From an uncultured Pelagibacteraceae bacterium (GTDB taxonomy: Bacteria; Pseudomonadota; Alphaproteobacteria; Pelagibacterales; Pelagibacteraceae), in assembly GCA_902568235.1 (NCBI GenBank), contig CACFPS010000001.1, positions 1 through 64,000 on the forward strand: 64,000 nucleotides of DNA. Reading direction: 5' to 3'. Under the pieces are notes generated by a model. The model saw only the letters and a program-made list of their open reading frames with translations, had not been told where the DNA came from and searched no databases. Positions within the stretch are counted from its first letter, which is position 1, and every line of letters begins with the position of its first letter. Of this stretch, positions 9,256-18,233 are shown piece after piece. The translations under genes and the position numbers were made by a program.

Positions 9256-9711
9256 CTAATTAATAGGCTTAAAAATTAAACATAGTCCATTATTACAAAA
9301 CCTTTTACCATTTTTACCAGGACCATCATTGAATAAGTGTCCGTGATGAGCACCGCAATTAGCACAATGGTATTCTATTCTTTTCATCCCAAAAGAATAG
9401 TCAATTTTGGTCTTAAATACTCCTGGGAGTGCATTGGAAAAAGATGGCCAGCCAGTTCCACTATCAAATTTTGAACTAGAACTAAAAAGTTTTGCTCCGC
9501 AATTAGCGCAATGATAAAAACCTTCTCTTTTTTCAGTTAATAATTGACTTGAAAATGGTTGCTCTGTTCCTTCATTAAATAATATATTTTTTTGCTCTTC
9601 TGACAGATTCTGATTTATAATTTTTTTTGTTTTTGAGTAAAGAAATTTATAAGGTAATAAAAAAAAAACTAATACTGATGAACTAACTAATTTAATAAAA
9701 CTTCGTCTCAT
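9256..9711 (-). CDS. msrB: Peptide-methionine (R)-S-oxide reductase MsrB, exported form
   Basis: 151 residues. The first ~27 form a signal peptide with a twin-arginine-like start (MRRSFIK) and a hydrophobic core ending near FLYSKT. The mature part has zinc ligands CANCGAK and CANCGAHHGHLF, the GTGWPSF substrate loop, and the catalytic cysteine in KRFCNNG near the C-terminus. The enzyme repairs oxidised methionine, here probably in the periplasm. It lies inside the histidine operon between hisH and hisA, with 9-11 bp gaps, so it is surely co-transcribed with them. That placement has no obvious metabolic logic. Confidence 0.95.
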   Translation of the reverse strand: MRRSFIKLVSSSVLVFFLLPYKFLYSKTKKIINQNLSEEQKNILFNEGTEQPFSSQLLTEKREGFYHCANCGAKLFSSSSKFDSGTGWPSFSNALPGVFKTKIDYSFGMKRIEYHCANCGAHHGHLFNDGPGKNGKRFCNNGLCLIFKPIN

Positions 9712-9722
9712 TTTTTTTAAAA

Positions 9723-10349
9723 TTATATACTTATAAAATTTTCAATGATTTGCAGGCCCATTTTATCACTCTTTTCAGGGTGAAATTGTGTTCCAAACAA
9801 ATTTTCTTTTTCTGCAGAACAAACAATATTTGAAGAATAATCTGTTGTTGAGGATATTACATTTTTTTCATCCGGTATAAATTCATAGCTATGTACAAAA
9901 TACATGTGTGATTTATTCTCAATATTTTTAAAAATCTTACTTTCTTTAACAATATTTATTTGGTTCCAGCCAATATGAGGAAGTTTATATTTTCCATTTT
10001 GGTTGTCAATTTTAGATACTTTACCAGATATCCATCCTAATCCCTTAGTTTCATTTTCTTCAAAACCAACGTCGGCAAACATTTGTAAACCAACACAAAT
10101 TCCAAGAAGAGGTTTTTTTTTGTTTTTCACAAATTCGTTAAGAGTGTCTACTAAACCATTAATACTGTTTAAAGCATCTACACAACTTTTAAATGATCCT
10201 TGTCCAGGTAATACAATTTTATCACTAGATTTAATTTTTTTTAAATCGGAGGTAACTTCAATATTTACTTTTTTTTGAGCAACTTCTTTAAAAGAATTTA
10301 TAACAGAACTAATATTGCCTGAATTATAGTCAACAATTGTGACATTCAT
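9723..10349 (-). CDS. hisH: Imidazole glycerol phosphate synthase amidotransferase subunit
   Basis: 208 residues, a class I glutamine amidotransferase. The nucleophile cysteine is in LLGICVGLQMF near residue 85, and the histidine/glutamate pair is in GTQFHPEKS near the C-terminus. It hydrolyses glutamine and passes ammonia to HisF. It is 5 bp downstream of hisB. Confidence 0.97.
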   Translation of the reverse strand: MNVTIVDYNSGNISSVINSFKEVAQKKVNIEVTSDLKKIKSSDKIVLPGQGSFKSCVDALNSINGLVDTLNEFVKNKKKPLLGICVGLQMFADVGFEENETKGLGWISGKVSKIDNQNGKYKLPHIGWNQINIVKESKIFKNIENKSHMYFVHSYEFIPDEKNVISSTTDYSSNIVCSAEKENLFGTQFHPEKSDKMGLQIIENFISI

Positions 10350-10354
10350 TAAAT

Positions 10355-10945
10355 TTATAAAGAACCTTTTGTTGAAGGTATTGTATTTTTATTTCTAGGA
10401 TCCATTTCTAAGGCGGTACGTAAAGATCTAGCCAATCCTTTAAAGCATGATTCAATTATGTGGTGACTATTATCACCATAAATATTTTCAATGTGCATTG
10501 TAATTCCTGCTGCTTGTGAAAAAGCTTGAAACCATTCTTTAAATAATTCTGTATCCATTTCACCTAGTTTTTCGACTTTTAATTTTACATTCCAAATTAA
10601 ATAAGGTCTATTTGAAACATCTATGGCAACTCTAGTTAGTGTCTCATCCATTGGTATCAGAGCATGAGCATATCTTTTGATTCCAACAAATTTCTTAGAT
10701 GCTTTTTTTAAACATTCTCCAATAGCAATCCCTGTATCTTCTGTTGTGTGGTGAAGATCTATGTGGGTATCACCCTTAGCCTTGATATTTATATCCATAG
10801 ATGAATGCTTGGATAATTGTTCAAGCATATGGTTTAAAAAACCTATACCAGTTTCAATTTTATATTTACCTTTTCCATCAATATTTAAATCAACATTGAT
10901 ATTAGTTTCTTTAGTTTTTCTGCTTATTTTTGCTTTCCTCTTCAT
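10355..10945 (-). CDS. hisB: Imidazoleglycerol-phosphate dehydratase
   Basis: 196 residues, the single-domain dehydratase without the histidinol-phosphatase half found in E. coli. The manganese-binding repeats HLDHHTTED-like ([17 protein letters not shown] as [13 protein letters not shown]) and [18 protein letters not shown] are both present, as is [12 protein letters not shown]. It is the first gene of the minus-strand his cluster and is divergent from hslV over 92 bp, where the operon promoter should lie. Confidence 0.98.
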   Translation of the reverse strand: MKRKAKISRKTKETNINVDLNIDGKGKYKIETGIGFLNHMLEQLSKHSSMDINIKAKGDTHIDLHHTTEDTGIAIGECLKKASKKFVGIKRYAHALIPMDETLTRVAIDVSNRPYLIWNVKLKVEKLGEMDTELFKEWFQAFSQAAGITMHIENIYGDNSHHIIESCFKGLARSLRTALEMDPRNKNTIPSTKGSL

Positions 10946-11037
10946 AATTTAAAAAAAGGTATATATCTATTATTCGATTATAGCAATAATACTAGACTTG
11001 GTCTTGAACTATTAAATTTAATATCCATTTATAAGTC

Positions 11038-11553
11038 ATGACAACGATTGTATTGGTAAGAAAGAATAATGACGTAGTGGTTGCTAGCGACGGACAAGTT
11101 AGTATGGGCAATACTGTAATTAAAAAAACTGCAAATAAAGTTCGTAAAATTGAGAAAAGAAATGTGATCGCAGGTTTTGCTGGATCAACAGCAGATGCAC
11201 TAACTCTTTTTGAAAGACTAGAATCAAAATTGGAAAAACATGCAGGAAACTTGACGAGAGCAGCTGTTGAATTAGCAAAAGATTGGAGAACAGACAAATA
11301 TTTAAGAAGACTTGAAGCATTAATGGCGATTGGAGATAAAGAAAAAAGTTTTATAATTTCAGGAACAGGAGATGTTTTAGAGCCTGAAGGAGATGTGATA
11401 GGCATAGGATCTGGTGGAAATTATGCTTTAGCATCTGCTAAAGTTCTGATGGATACAGATTTATCAGCTGAACAAATTGCAAAAAAAGCTATTAAAGTAG
11501 CTTCTGAAATATGTGTTTTTACTAATGAAAACATTAGCGTAGAAAAAATTTAA
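11038..11553 (+). CDS. hslV: ATP-dependent protease peptidase subunit HslV
   Basis: 171 residues. After removal of the first methionine the N-terminus is TTIVLVRK, giving the catalytic threonine of this proteasome-like peptidase. [22 protein letters not shown] and [13 protein letters not shown] are all family signatures. HslV dodecamers degrade misfolded proteins when capped by HslU. hslU begins 4 bp downstream. hslVU next to hisB is a familiar alphaproteobacterial order. Confidence 0.98.
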   Translation: MTTIVLVRKNNDVVVASDGQVSMGNTVIKKTANKVRKIEKRNVIAGFAGSTADALTLFERLESKLEKHAGNLTRAAVELAKDWRTDKYLRRLEALMAIGDKEKSFIISGTGDVLEPEGDVIGIGSGGNYALASAKVLMDTDLSAEQIAKKAIKVASEICVFTNENISVEKI

Positions 11554-11556
11554 ATT

Positions 11557-12927
11557 ATGAAAAAATCAAACGTAACATCATTCCCAAAAGAAAAAGTTTC
11601 AAGTGAAAATAAAAATATTCAAAATTCTCTTTCGCCAAGAGAAATTGTATCTGAACTAGATAGATTTGTTGTAGGTCAAAACAAAGCAAAAAGGGCTGTT
11701 GCAATAGCATTAAGAAATAGATGGAGAAGACAAGCTCTTACGGGTGATATGAAAGACGAAGTTCTTCCAAAAAATATTCTTATGATTGGGCCGACTGGAG
11801 TTGGTAAAACAGAAATTTCAAGAAGACTTTCAAAATTAGCAGAGGCTCCTTTTGTAAAAGTAGAAGCAACTCGATTCACAGAAGTTGGATATGTAGGTAG
11901 AGATGTTGAACAAATTATTAGAGATCTTTTAGAAATCGCAATAGCAATGGAAAAAGTCAAAAAAAGAAAAGAAGTTCATGCACAAGCACAAAAATTAGCT
12001 GAAGAAAGAGTTTTGGATGCATTAGTAGGAAATAAAGCAAGTGTTGCTACAAGAGAGAGTTTTAGAAAAAGATTAAGAGACGGGGACCTAGATGATAATG
12101 AAATAGAAATAGCTATTTCTGATTCTGGAAGTCAAATGCCATCATTTGAGATACCAGGTATGCCTGGAGCAAATGTTGGTATGATAAATATTTCAGACAT
12201 GTTGGGTAAATCAATGGGTAACAAACCTAAAAAGAAAAAGATGACCGTTAAAGAATCTCATGAAATATTAATTAATGAAGAGTCTGATAAATTAATTGAA
12301 CAAGATAAAATTATTAAATCTGCAAAAAATACCACAGAAAATAATGGAATAGTTTTCTTGGACGAAATAGATAAAATTTCCGCAAGAACTGATCGCGTTG
12401 GTGGAGATGTTTCTAGAGAAGGTGTCCAAAGAGATTTGCTTCCGTTAATTGAAGGCACTACTGTAAGCACAAAATACGGACCGATTAAAACTGATCATAT
12501 TTTATTTATTGCATCTGGAGCTTTCCAGTTAGCAAAACCATCAGATCTTTTACCAGAATTACAAGGAAGATTACCAATAAGAGTTGAGCTTGATGCATTA
12601 AATAGTGAAGATTTTAAAAGAATATTAAAAGAACCAGATAATAGTTTAATCAAACAATATAAAGCACTTCTAAAAACTGAAAATGTAGATTTAGACTTTA
12701 CAGAAGATGGTATTGATACAATTGCAAATATAGCAAATGAAGTAAACTCAACAGTTGAAAATATTGGAGCAAGACGACTACATACGATTATTGAAAGAGT
12801 TCTGGATGAAATTAGTTTCACTGCAACAGATAGAGCTGGAGAAAAAATTACTGTAGATTCAAATTATATTAAGAAAAATATTGGTGAATTAGTAAAAGAC
12901 ACTGATTTATCAAAATTTATTTTATAA
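11557..12927 (+). CDS. hslU: ATP-dependent protease ATPase subunit HslU
   Basis: 456 residues, a Clp/Hsp100 AAA+ unfoldase. Walker A is GPTGVGKT near residue 78, Walker B is [11 protein letters not shown] near 260, and the GYVGRDVE pore loop is present near 110. The C-terminus ends DLSKFIL, the tail that inserts into HslV to activate it. It partners the adjacent hslV and ends 8 bp before the convergent smr gene. Confidence 0.98.
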   Translation: MKKSNVTSFPKEKVSSENKNIQNSLSPREIVSELDRFVVGQNKAKRAVAIALRNRWRRQALTGDMKDEVLPKNILMIGPTGVGKTEISRRLSKLAEAPFVKVEATRFTEVGYVGRDVEQIIRDLLEIAIAMEKVKKRKEVHAQAQKLAEERVLDALVGNKASVATRESFRKRLRDGDLDDNEIEIAISDSGSQMPSFEIPGMPGANVGMINISDMLGKSMGNKPKKKKMTVKESHEILINEESDKLIEQDKIIKSAKNTTENNGIVFLDEIDKISARTDRVGGDVSREGVQRDLLPLIEGTTVSTKYGPIKTDHILFIASGAFQLAKPSDLLPELQGRLPIRVELDALNSEDFKRILKEPDNSLIKQYKALLKTENVDLDFTEDGIDTIANIANEVNSTVENIGARRLHTIIERVLDEISFTATDRAGEKITVDSNYIKKNIGELVKDTDLSKFIL

Positions 12928-12935
12928 TTTTATAT

Positions 12936-13370
12936 TCAAAATTTTGAGTTCCATTTTTTTTTTGATTTTAAAATAATATCAAAACTTCCTTTTGAAGGAC
13001 TATTAACTGAATCAAAATCTATTTTTAATATTTTGTCCATCAACTCAGTGTTATTTTTTATAAAATTTGGAACAGAATATTTTAATATCCCTAGTTTATT
13101 TGATTTATAAGGGTCATCTACATTTTTAGATCTTAATCCTTTGCCAGTGATTACGTTTATTTTTTTTACTCCTTGAGAAAAACACTCCGTTATAAATTCA
13201 AAAATTTTATGATTTGCTTCTTGCAAAGAATATCCATGAAGATCTATTGATTTACCTATTAAAAATTCGGATTTTGTTATTTCTTCTTTATCTTTAGTCT
13301 CCAATTTATCGGTACTTCTTAAAAAATTTTCCCAATCTCTTTTATCTTTATCTGAAATTTTGTTTGTCAA
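12936..13370 (-). CDS. Smr-domain protein
   Basis: 144 residues. The C-terminal two thirds are an Smr (MutS2-related) domain: SIDLHGYSLQEANHKIFEFI is the conserved DLHG motif and KINVITGKGLRS is the TGxG motif. Smr proteins of this type are nucleic-acid endonucleases; recent work links relatives to cleaving mRNA at collided ribosomes, but the role of this one is not known. It is immediately downstream of the Tim44-like gene, adjoining without a gap. Confidence 0.9.
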   Translation of the reverse strand: MTNKISDKDKRDWENFLRSTDKLETKDKEEITKSEFLIGKSIDLHGYSLQEANHKIFEFITECFSQGVKKINVITGKGLRSKNVDDPYKSNKLGILKYSVPNFIKNNTELMDKILKIDFDSVNSPSKGSFDIILKSKKKWNSKF

Positions 13371-13958
13371 TTAGGCCTGAGTATCGATTAAAGACCAATT
13401 TGGATTTGCAGATCTACTGTCTTTAGAAAATTTCCAAACATCATGTACCTTTTTAATCCTGTCTGAATCTCCAGAAATAACTTTATTATTTTTATCTTTT
13501 ATACAAGAAATAATTTCACTAACAAACTCTACTGTCACCTCAAGCATATTTTTATTTTGTTTGTGATCTTTAATTTCAGCTGAATTTATTCCTATAAAAG
13601 TTGTCTCTGAAATATAACTTTTTGAGTTTCTTTCTTGTATTGCATCATTAAATTGTTGATATACTTTTGTATTCAGTAGTGATCTTATATCTTTTATTTT
13701 TCCTTCTGAAAAACTTGTAACAATAGTTTCATATGCAATTTTTGCTCCACTTAAAAATTCTTTTTTTGCTTCATCATCAAATGTGTCAGCATTTATATTT
13801 ACAACAGGCTTTGTTTTGGATGCCTCATGAGGAAAACTAGAGCTAATATCTTCCTCAAAACCTGTTTTTTTTCCCAAAATTCCTCTTAATCTTAGAAAAA
13901 TAAACCCCGCTATCATTGCAAGAAGTATTAAATCTATGTATTCAAAGCTATAACTCAT
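13371..13958 (-). CDS. Tim44-like domain protein (membrane-anchored)
   Basis: Start placed at ATG 13958 (MSYSFEYIDLILLAMIAGFI), which puts one transmembrane helix at the extreme N-terminus; the longer frame to 14018 would run into fxsA. The rest carries a Tim44/MRP-L45 domain: AKKEFLSGAKIAYETIVTSF and RSLLNTKVYQQFNDAI, then VHDVWKFSKDSRSANPNW. Bacterial Tim44-like proteins (TimA) sit at the inner membrane and may assist membrane-protein assembly. The divergent fxsA-secB pair next door also concerns protein export. Confidence 0.87.
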   Translation of the reverse strand: MSYSFEYIDLILLAMIAGFIFLRLRGILGKKTGFEEDISSSFPHEASKTKPVVNINADTFDDEAKKEFLSGAKIAYETIVTSFSEGKIKDIRSLLNTKVYQQFNDAIQERNSKSYISETTFIGINSAEIKDHKQNKNMLEVTVEFVSEIISCIKDKNNKVISGDSDRIKKVHDVWKFSKDSRSANPNWSLIDTQA

Positions 13959-14018
13959 AATTATAATAATATTTACTATATTGAATAATTTCAACCTGCT
14001 ATTTAAATATAAAGACAA

Positions 14019-14432
14019 ATGAACACACTATTATTAATAATAATTGGTATTCCTATTATAGAAATTTACCTATTTATTAAAATAGGATCTCAAATTGGAG
14101 CATTTAGTACAATTTCACTTATTTTTGTTACGGCCATTTGTGGCGTAGCATATGTGAGATATGAAGGATTTAATACTTTAAAATCTGCAATGTCTCAAAT
14201 TGTTAAAAATGAAGTTCCTATTTATGAAATTATATCAGGAGCAACTTTAGCGGTTGCATCTTTGCTTTTAATTCTACCAGGTTTTGCGACAGATGTAATA
14301 GGTTTGTTGTTTGTTATTCCATTTACAAGAAAAATGTTGATTAAAATTATATCTAATAAGTACAAAAAAAATAAATACAAAAAAGAAAAAAACTTTATTG
14401 AAGGTGAATTTGAGGATATGGACGATAATTAA
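14019..14432 (+). CDS. fxsA: FxsA-family membrane protein
   Basis: 137 residues with hydrophobic segments near residues 3-20, 27-45 and 70-98, then a lysine-rich cytoplasmic tail. IPIIEIYLFIKIGSQIGAFSTI is the family signature, and LPGFATDVIGLLFVIPFTRK the second. FxsA was named for suppressing F-exclusion of phage T7 in E. coli; its normal function is unknown. Its last base is the first base of secB. Confidence 0.93.
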   Translation: MNTLLLIIIGIPIIEIYLFIKIGSQIGAFSTISLIFVTAICGVAYVRYEGFNTLKSAMSQIVKNEVPIYEIISGATLAVASLLLILPGFATDVIGLLFVIPFTRKMLIKIISNKYKKNKYKKEKNFIEGEFEDMDDN

Positions 14433-14854
14433 TGAGTAAAAAATATAAAATAATTTTAGATTATATTAATGATCTTTCGGTCGAAATTAAGGATCCTGAA
14501 GCTTTACTCATTGTAAAAGAAAAAATATTAAAATTTAAACTTGATTTAGAAATAACCTCTAAACCACTTAAAAATAAAATGATAGAGGTAAACACAAAAC
14601 TTACCTATCAAGATAAAGAGGCTAAACAGAGAGAGGCATATTTTGAGATGATTTACGCCACAGTTATAAAACTTGATGAAGGTATAGAAAATAAAAAGGA
14701 ACTAGAAAAAATTCTCTTATGTGATGTTCAAAAAGAGATTTATCCAAAAATTGAAAAAATATTTATAGAAACAATCAAAAATTCAGGATTACCAGGAATA
14801 AAATTTACAAAAAAAATTGATTTTGATGAATTGTATTATAAACAACTAAATTAA
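14432..14854 (+). CDS. secB: Protein-export chaperone SecB
   Basis: 140 residues, near the usual 150. Recognisable elements are YINDLSVEIKDPEAL at the start, a central strand EVNTKLTYQDKEAKQREAYFEMIYATVIKL, then LLCDVQKEIYPKIEKIFIETIKNSGLPGIKF, which matches the conserved LFPFAR..I..L....GFPPL block in diverged form. SecB holds precursors unfolded and hands them to SecA. The order tim44-like / fxsA-secB / dnaQ is typical of alphaproteobacteria and supports the call. Confidence 0.9.
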   Translation: MSKKYKIILDYINDLSVEIKDPEALLIVKEKILKFKLDLEITSKPLKNKMIEVNTKLTYQDKEAKQREAYFEMIYATVIKLDEGIENKKELEKILLCDVQKEIYPKIEKIFIETIKNSGLPGIKFTKKIDFDELYYKQLN

Positions 14855-15519
14855 AAATTGTTTTTTTTTAAATACTTCTTCAAGAAATTATTGTGTTCTT
14901 GAATTTCAATAGAGCTTAAAGTAACAATTTTTTTTGAATAATCTGTTTTAATTTTATCTTTATTAATTTTAGTTTTTTCATCTTCATCTAGAAAATTAAG
15001 TTTTGGTTCTTTTTGTCCTAATAAATTTATATAAACTTTAGAAAGTAATTCACAATCAATTAAAGCTGTATGTTTTTCTCTTCTAGAATTATCAATTCTA
15101 AATCTCTTACATAATGCATCAAGACTAATTCCTGAGCCAGGAAATTTGTTTCTAGCTATTTCCAAGGTATCAACAATATTATCTTTTTTTAATTCATTTC
15201 TACCTAATAATTTAAGTTCATTATTTAAATGTCCAATATCAAAATCTGCATTATGAATTACGATTTTTTTATCTTTGATAAAATCTAAAAAAATATCAGC
15301 TATATCAGAAAATTTTTTTTTATTAGAAAGAAATTCATCGGAATATCCATGAACTTCAAACGCTTTTTCTGAAACTTTTCTTTCTGGATTGAGATAGCAG
15401 TGAAAAATATTTTTTGTTGGAACTAAATTATCAAGTTCTATACATCCTATTTCAACAATTCTATGCCCATCTTTAACCAGAAGACCCGTTGTTTCTGTAT
15501 CAAGCACTATTTCTTTCAT
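14851..15519 (-). CDS. dnaQ: DNA polymerase III epsilon subunit (3'-5' exonuclease)
   Basis: 222 residues. Exo I is VLDTETTGL with Asp and Glu ligands, Exo II is VIHNADFDIGHLNNEL, and Exo III is RREKHTALIDCELLSKVYINLL. The protein proofreads for the replicative polymerase. It is the last gene of a ppsR-maf-aroE-SDR-coaE-dnaQ run, each separated by 0-20 bp, reading away from the candidate origin. Confidence 0.96.
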   Translation of the reverse strand: MKEIVLDTETTGLLVKDGHRIVEIGCIELDNLVPTKNIFHCYLNPERKVSEKAFEVHGYSDEFLSNKKKFSDIADIFLDFIKDKKIVIHNADFDIGHLNNELKLLGRNELKKDNIVDTLEIARNKFPGSGISLDALCKRFRIDNSRREKHTALIDCELLSKVYINLLGQKEPKLNFLDEDEKTKINKDKIKTDYSKKIVTLSSIEIQEHNNFLKKYLKKNNF

Positions 15520-16092
15520 CTAACTCAAAATTTTTTTTTTAATAATATCAATTTTTTTTTTAATTGTAGAAGATTTAAAGTTATTTTTAACTATATAATT
15601 AGATATTCTTTTTTTCTCAATTAGAGGACATTGTATTTTTTTTAAATATTCAATTAATTTTTTATTATAACCTTTTCTTTTAATTAATCTTATTTGAATA
15701 TCCTTTTTGTTTGCCTCAACATAGATCAATATATCTTTATTTTTATTTAATTTATTTTCAATTAATAATGGAATATCCAAAACTACCATTTTTTTCTTAT
15801 TGTTCTTTTTCATAAATATATTCATTTTTTTTTTAACTAACGGGTGAACTATTTTAACAATTTTAGAGATATTTTTATTATTAGATAATATGGCTCTACT
15901 TATTTCAGTTTTATTAATTGGATAAGATTTTATAAATTTTGGTAATTTTTTTCTTAAATTTTTAAAACAAATTTTACTTTTTTGATAAATTTTATTTACT
16001 TCTTTATCGGCATTAAAAACTGGACAACAAAATTGTTTCGCTACAAAACTCTTGCCTGATCCAATATCTCCTAAAATACCTATTCTTATCAT
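15520..16092 (-). CDS. coaE: Dephospho-CoA kinase
   Basis: 190 residues. The P-loop is GILGDIGSGKSFVAKQF; FNADKEVNKIYQKS holds the Asp of the substrate-binding site, and VVLDIPLLIENKLN is the conserved PLL(F/I)E motif. It performs the last step of coenzyme A synthesis. The coding strand is extremely lysine-rich and contains two 10-base homopolymers near the 3' end. It abuts dnaQ. Confidence 0.95.
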   Translation of the reverse strand: MIRIGILGDIGSGKSFVAKQFCCPVFNADKEVNKIYQKSKICFKNLRKKLPKFIKSYPINKTEISRAILSNNKNISKIVKIVHPLVKKKMNIFMKKNNKKKMVVLDIPLLIENKLNKNKDILIYVEANKKDIQIRLIKRKGYNKKLIEYLKKIQCPLIEKKRISNYIVKNNFKSSTIKKKIDIIKKKILS

Positions 16093-16095
16093 CGT

Positions 16096-16836
16096 TTATA
16101 TACACCTACCACCGTCAACTTCTAATATTGATCCGGTTATCATGCTGGCCTCGTCGGAACAAAGAAAACAAGCTGCATTAGCTAAATCATTAGGTGACGA
16201 AAATCTACCCAAAGGAATAGTTGATAGAAAAGCATTTCTTCTTTCTGGAGTGTCCTCTCCTAAAAAAGATTTAAGAAGAGGTGTTTCTCCAGCTACTGGA
16301 GCAAGAGAATTGACTCTAATATTAAAAGGAGCAAGCTCAACTGCCATTGTTTTTGTTGCAGTAATCATCCACCCTTTTGATGCATTATACCAATTTAAAT
16401 TAGGTCTTGGGGAAAGTCCCGCTGTCGAAGCAACATTAAGAATTGATCCTTTTTTGTTTCTCTTCATATGAGGAACAAAAAATTTTCCACAAAAATAAAC
16501 TGATTTTGAATTTACTGAAAAAACTTTGTCAAATTCTTCTTCACTTACTTCTTCTAGTGGTTTTGGTAAATGGGTTATCCCAGCATTATTTACTATAATA
16601 TCTATATTTTCATATTTATTAAATGCATAATTGGATAATTTTTGCATACTATTATAACTTGAAACATCTACGCAAAAATAATCCTGTTTTAAATCTTTTG
16701 CAACTTTTTCTAATTCCTTTTTATTTATATCTGCCAATATAACTTTAGCACCTTCTTCGGAAAATTTTTTTGCTATTCCTTTTCCGAAACCAGAAGCTGC
16801 ACCGGTTATTATTGAAACTTTTTCTTCTAACCTCAT
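16096..16836 (-). CDS. SDR-family oxidoreductase
   Basis: 246 residues, a classical short-chain dehydrogenase. The dinucleotide site is IITGAASGFGKGIAKKFSEE, NNAG is present near residue 87, and the catalytic Ser and Tyr-x-x-x-Lys are in LNVASTAGLSPRPNLNWYNASKG. ILADINKKE after strand 2 has an Asp, favouring NAD over NADP. It most resembles FabG-type and glucose/alcohol dehydrogenase subfamilies; the substrate is not deducible. It is an accessory gene inside the otherwise housekeeping aroE-coaE run. Confidence 0.9.
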   Translation of the reverse strand: MRLEEKVSIITGAASGFGKGIAKKFSEEGAKVILADINKKELEKVAKDLKQDYFCVDVSSYNSMQKLSNYAFNKYENIDIIVNNAGITHLPKPLEEVSEEEFDKVFSVNSKSVYFCGKFFVPHMKRNKKGSILNVASTAGLSPRPNLNWYNASKGWMITATKTMAVELAPFNIRVNSLAPVAGETPLLKSFLGEDTPERRNAFLSTIPLGRFSSPNDLANAACFLCSDEASMITGSILEVDGGRCI

Positions 16837-16854
16837 AATTTTAATAAATATTCA

Positions 16855-17655
16855 TTATTCTATTAATTTTATAACTTCATCATCAATTATTGGCATTAAT
16901 TTATGCCAAATAGTAAATGCTTGATGTGCCTGATAAATAAACATCATTTTTCCGTTTTCTGTTTTATTTCCAAATAATTTTGCTTTTTTTAAAAAAATTG
17001 TTTCTGTTGGATTATAAATTACATCATAAAAAAACTTATTAGAGCCTATTGAAGAATAATCTAAATTAATACAATCGTCTTTTTTTAAACCAATGCTAGT
17101 AGTATTAATTATCATATCAAAGCTAGGGATTGTTCCCCAATCAATAATATTTAATTCTTTAAATAATCCTTTTAAATTTTCTGCTTTTTCTTTAGTTCTA
17201 TTGCTTATCGTAATTTTTGAAGCTTTCATTTTTTTTAGTGAGTAAATAATTGATGGAGACACTCCTCCAGCACCTAATATAAATATTTTCTTACCTGAAA
17301 TATCATATTTTGCATATTTAATTGCCAGTTCAAAGCCAGCAATATCTGTATTATGACCAATTGTAATTCCATTTTGAAAATAAATTGTGTTAACTGATTG
17401 AGTATCTTTTGCCTCTGGACTTAATTCGTCTAAGAATGGAATTACTGCTTTTTTGAATGGAACAGTAACATTAATACCATTTATTTTTTCTTCTTTAACT
17501 TCAGAAATAATGCTTTGTAGATCTTTCTCATCAAGTTTTTTTTTATCATATATAGCTTCAATGTTGTTTTCTTTTAACCAATAGTTATGAAGTTTGGGTG
17601 ATAAAGAATGTTTAATGGGATTTCCTATAACTAAATATTTTTTCATTTTTATCAT
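16855..17655 (-). CDS. aroE: Shikimate dehydrogenase
   Basis: 266 residues from ATG 17655; an ATG four codons in (17646) is an equally good start. LVIGNPIKHSLSPKLHNYWL is the shikimate-binding N-terminus, NVTVPFKKAVIPFLD carries the catalytic lysine, and FILGAGGVSPSIIYSLK with SNRTKEKA binds NADP. It reduces 3-dehydroshikimate in aromatic amino acid synthesis. The 5' end overlaps the maf stop codon by 4 bases. Confidence 0.96.
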   Translation of the reverse strand: MIKMKKYLVIGNPIKHSLSPKLHNYWLKENNIEAIYDKKKLDEKDLQSIISEVKEEKINGINVTVPFKKAVIPFLDELSPEAKDTQSVNTIYFQNGITIGHNTDIAGFELAIKYAKYDISGKKIFILGAGGVSPSIIYSLKKMKASKITISNRTKEKAENLKGLFKELNIIDWGTIPSFDMIINTTSIGLKKDDCINLDYSSIGSNKFFYDVIYNPTETIFLKKAKLFGNKTENGKMMFIYQAHQAFTIWHKLMPIIDDEVIKLIE

Positions 17656-18233
17656 AAAGAATTTATGTATTCCTTAATTTTTTTAACAGGCAGTCCCATA
17701 ATTGTATCTTCATCTCCTTGTATTTTTGAAAACAATGATCTGCCCTCTCCTTCAATTTGATAAACATTATAGGCATATAAAGCTTCATCACTTATTTTAT
17801 CTAAGTATTCTTTAAGTTCTTCATCAGACATTTTTTTCATAGTTAATTCTGCTTTATCTGTATAGTTCCATACCATTGATCCATTTTTTGAAATACAAAC
17901 TGAACTTATTAGGTAATGCTTTTTACCGTTAAGTTTTTTTAAAATATTTAAAGCTTCTTTTCTATCTAGAGGTTTTGAAATTATTTCGCCTTCTAGATCA
18001 ATAACGCTGTCTGCTCCAAGAACAATTTCTCCATTTTTTTTTTGACTTATTTTATTAGCCTTTAATTCTGCTAAATTTTTAGAAATAACTTCAGGATTAG
18101 CTCCTTCTTTTAAAAGGCTTTCTTTGAGCATATCTTCATCAACATTTGATGGTTCAACTATACAAGTAATATTATTTTTATTTAATATTTCTTTTCTTAC
18201 TTTGCTCTTTGATGCCAGAATTAAATTAAACAT
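17652..18233 (-). CDS. maf: Maf-like nucleoside triphosphate pyrophosphatase
   Basis: 193 residues. LILASKSKVRKEILNKNNI is the Maf signature, with IVLGADSVIDLEG and SSVCISKNG following. Maf proteins hydrolyse dTTP/UTP or modified nucleotides to clean the nucleotide pool; which subgroup this is was not determined. It overlaps ppsR by 8 bases. Confidence 0.94.
   Translation of the reverse strand: MFNLILASKSKVRKEILNKNNITCIVEPSNVDEDMLKESLLKEGANPEVISKNLAELKANKISQKKNGEIVLGADSVIDLEGEIISKPLDRKEALNILKKLNGKKHYLISSVCISKNGSMVWNYTDKAELTMKKMSDEELKEYLDKISDEALYAYNVYQIEGEGRSLFSKIQGDEDTIMGLPVKKIKEYINSL

Noticed and set aside
11120..12821. Open frames opposite hslV and hslU
   Set aside because: Low-complexity Ser/Leu/Phe-rich translations typical of antisense to AT-rich genes; no support.
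15520..16092. coaE as a pseudogene because of long homopolymers
   Set aside because: The reading frame is intact and the P-loop and PLLIE motifs are conserved, so it looks functional.
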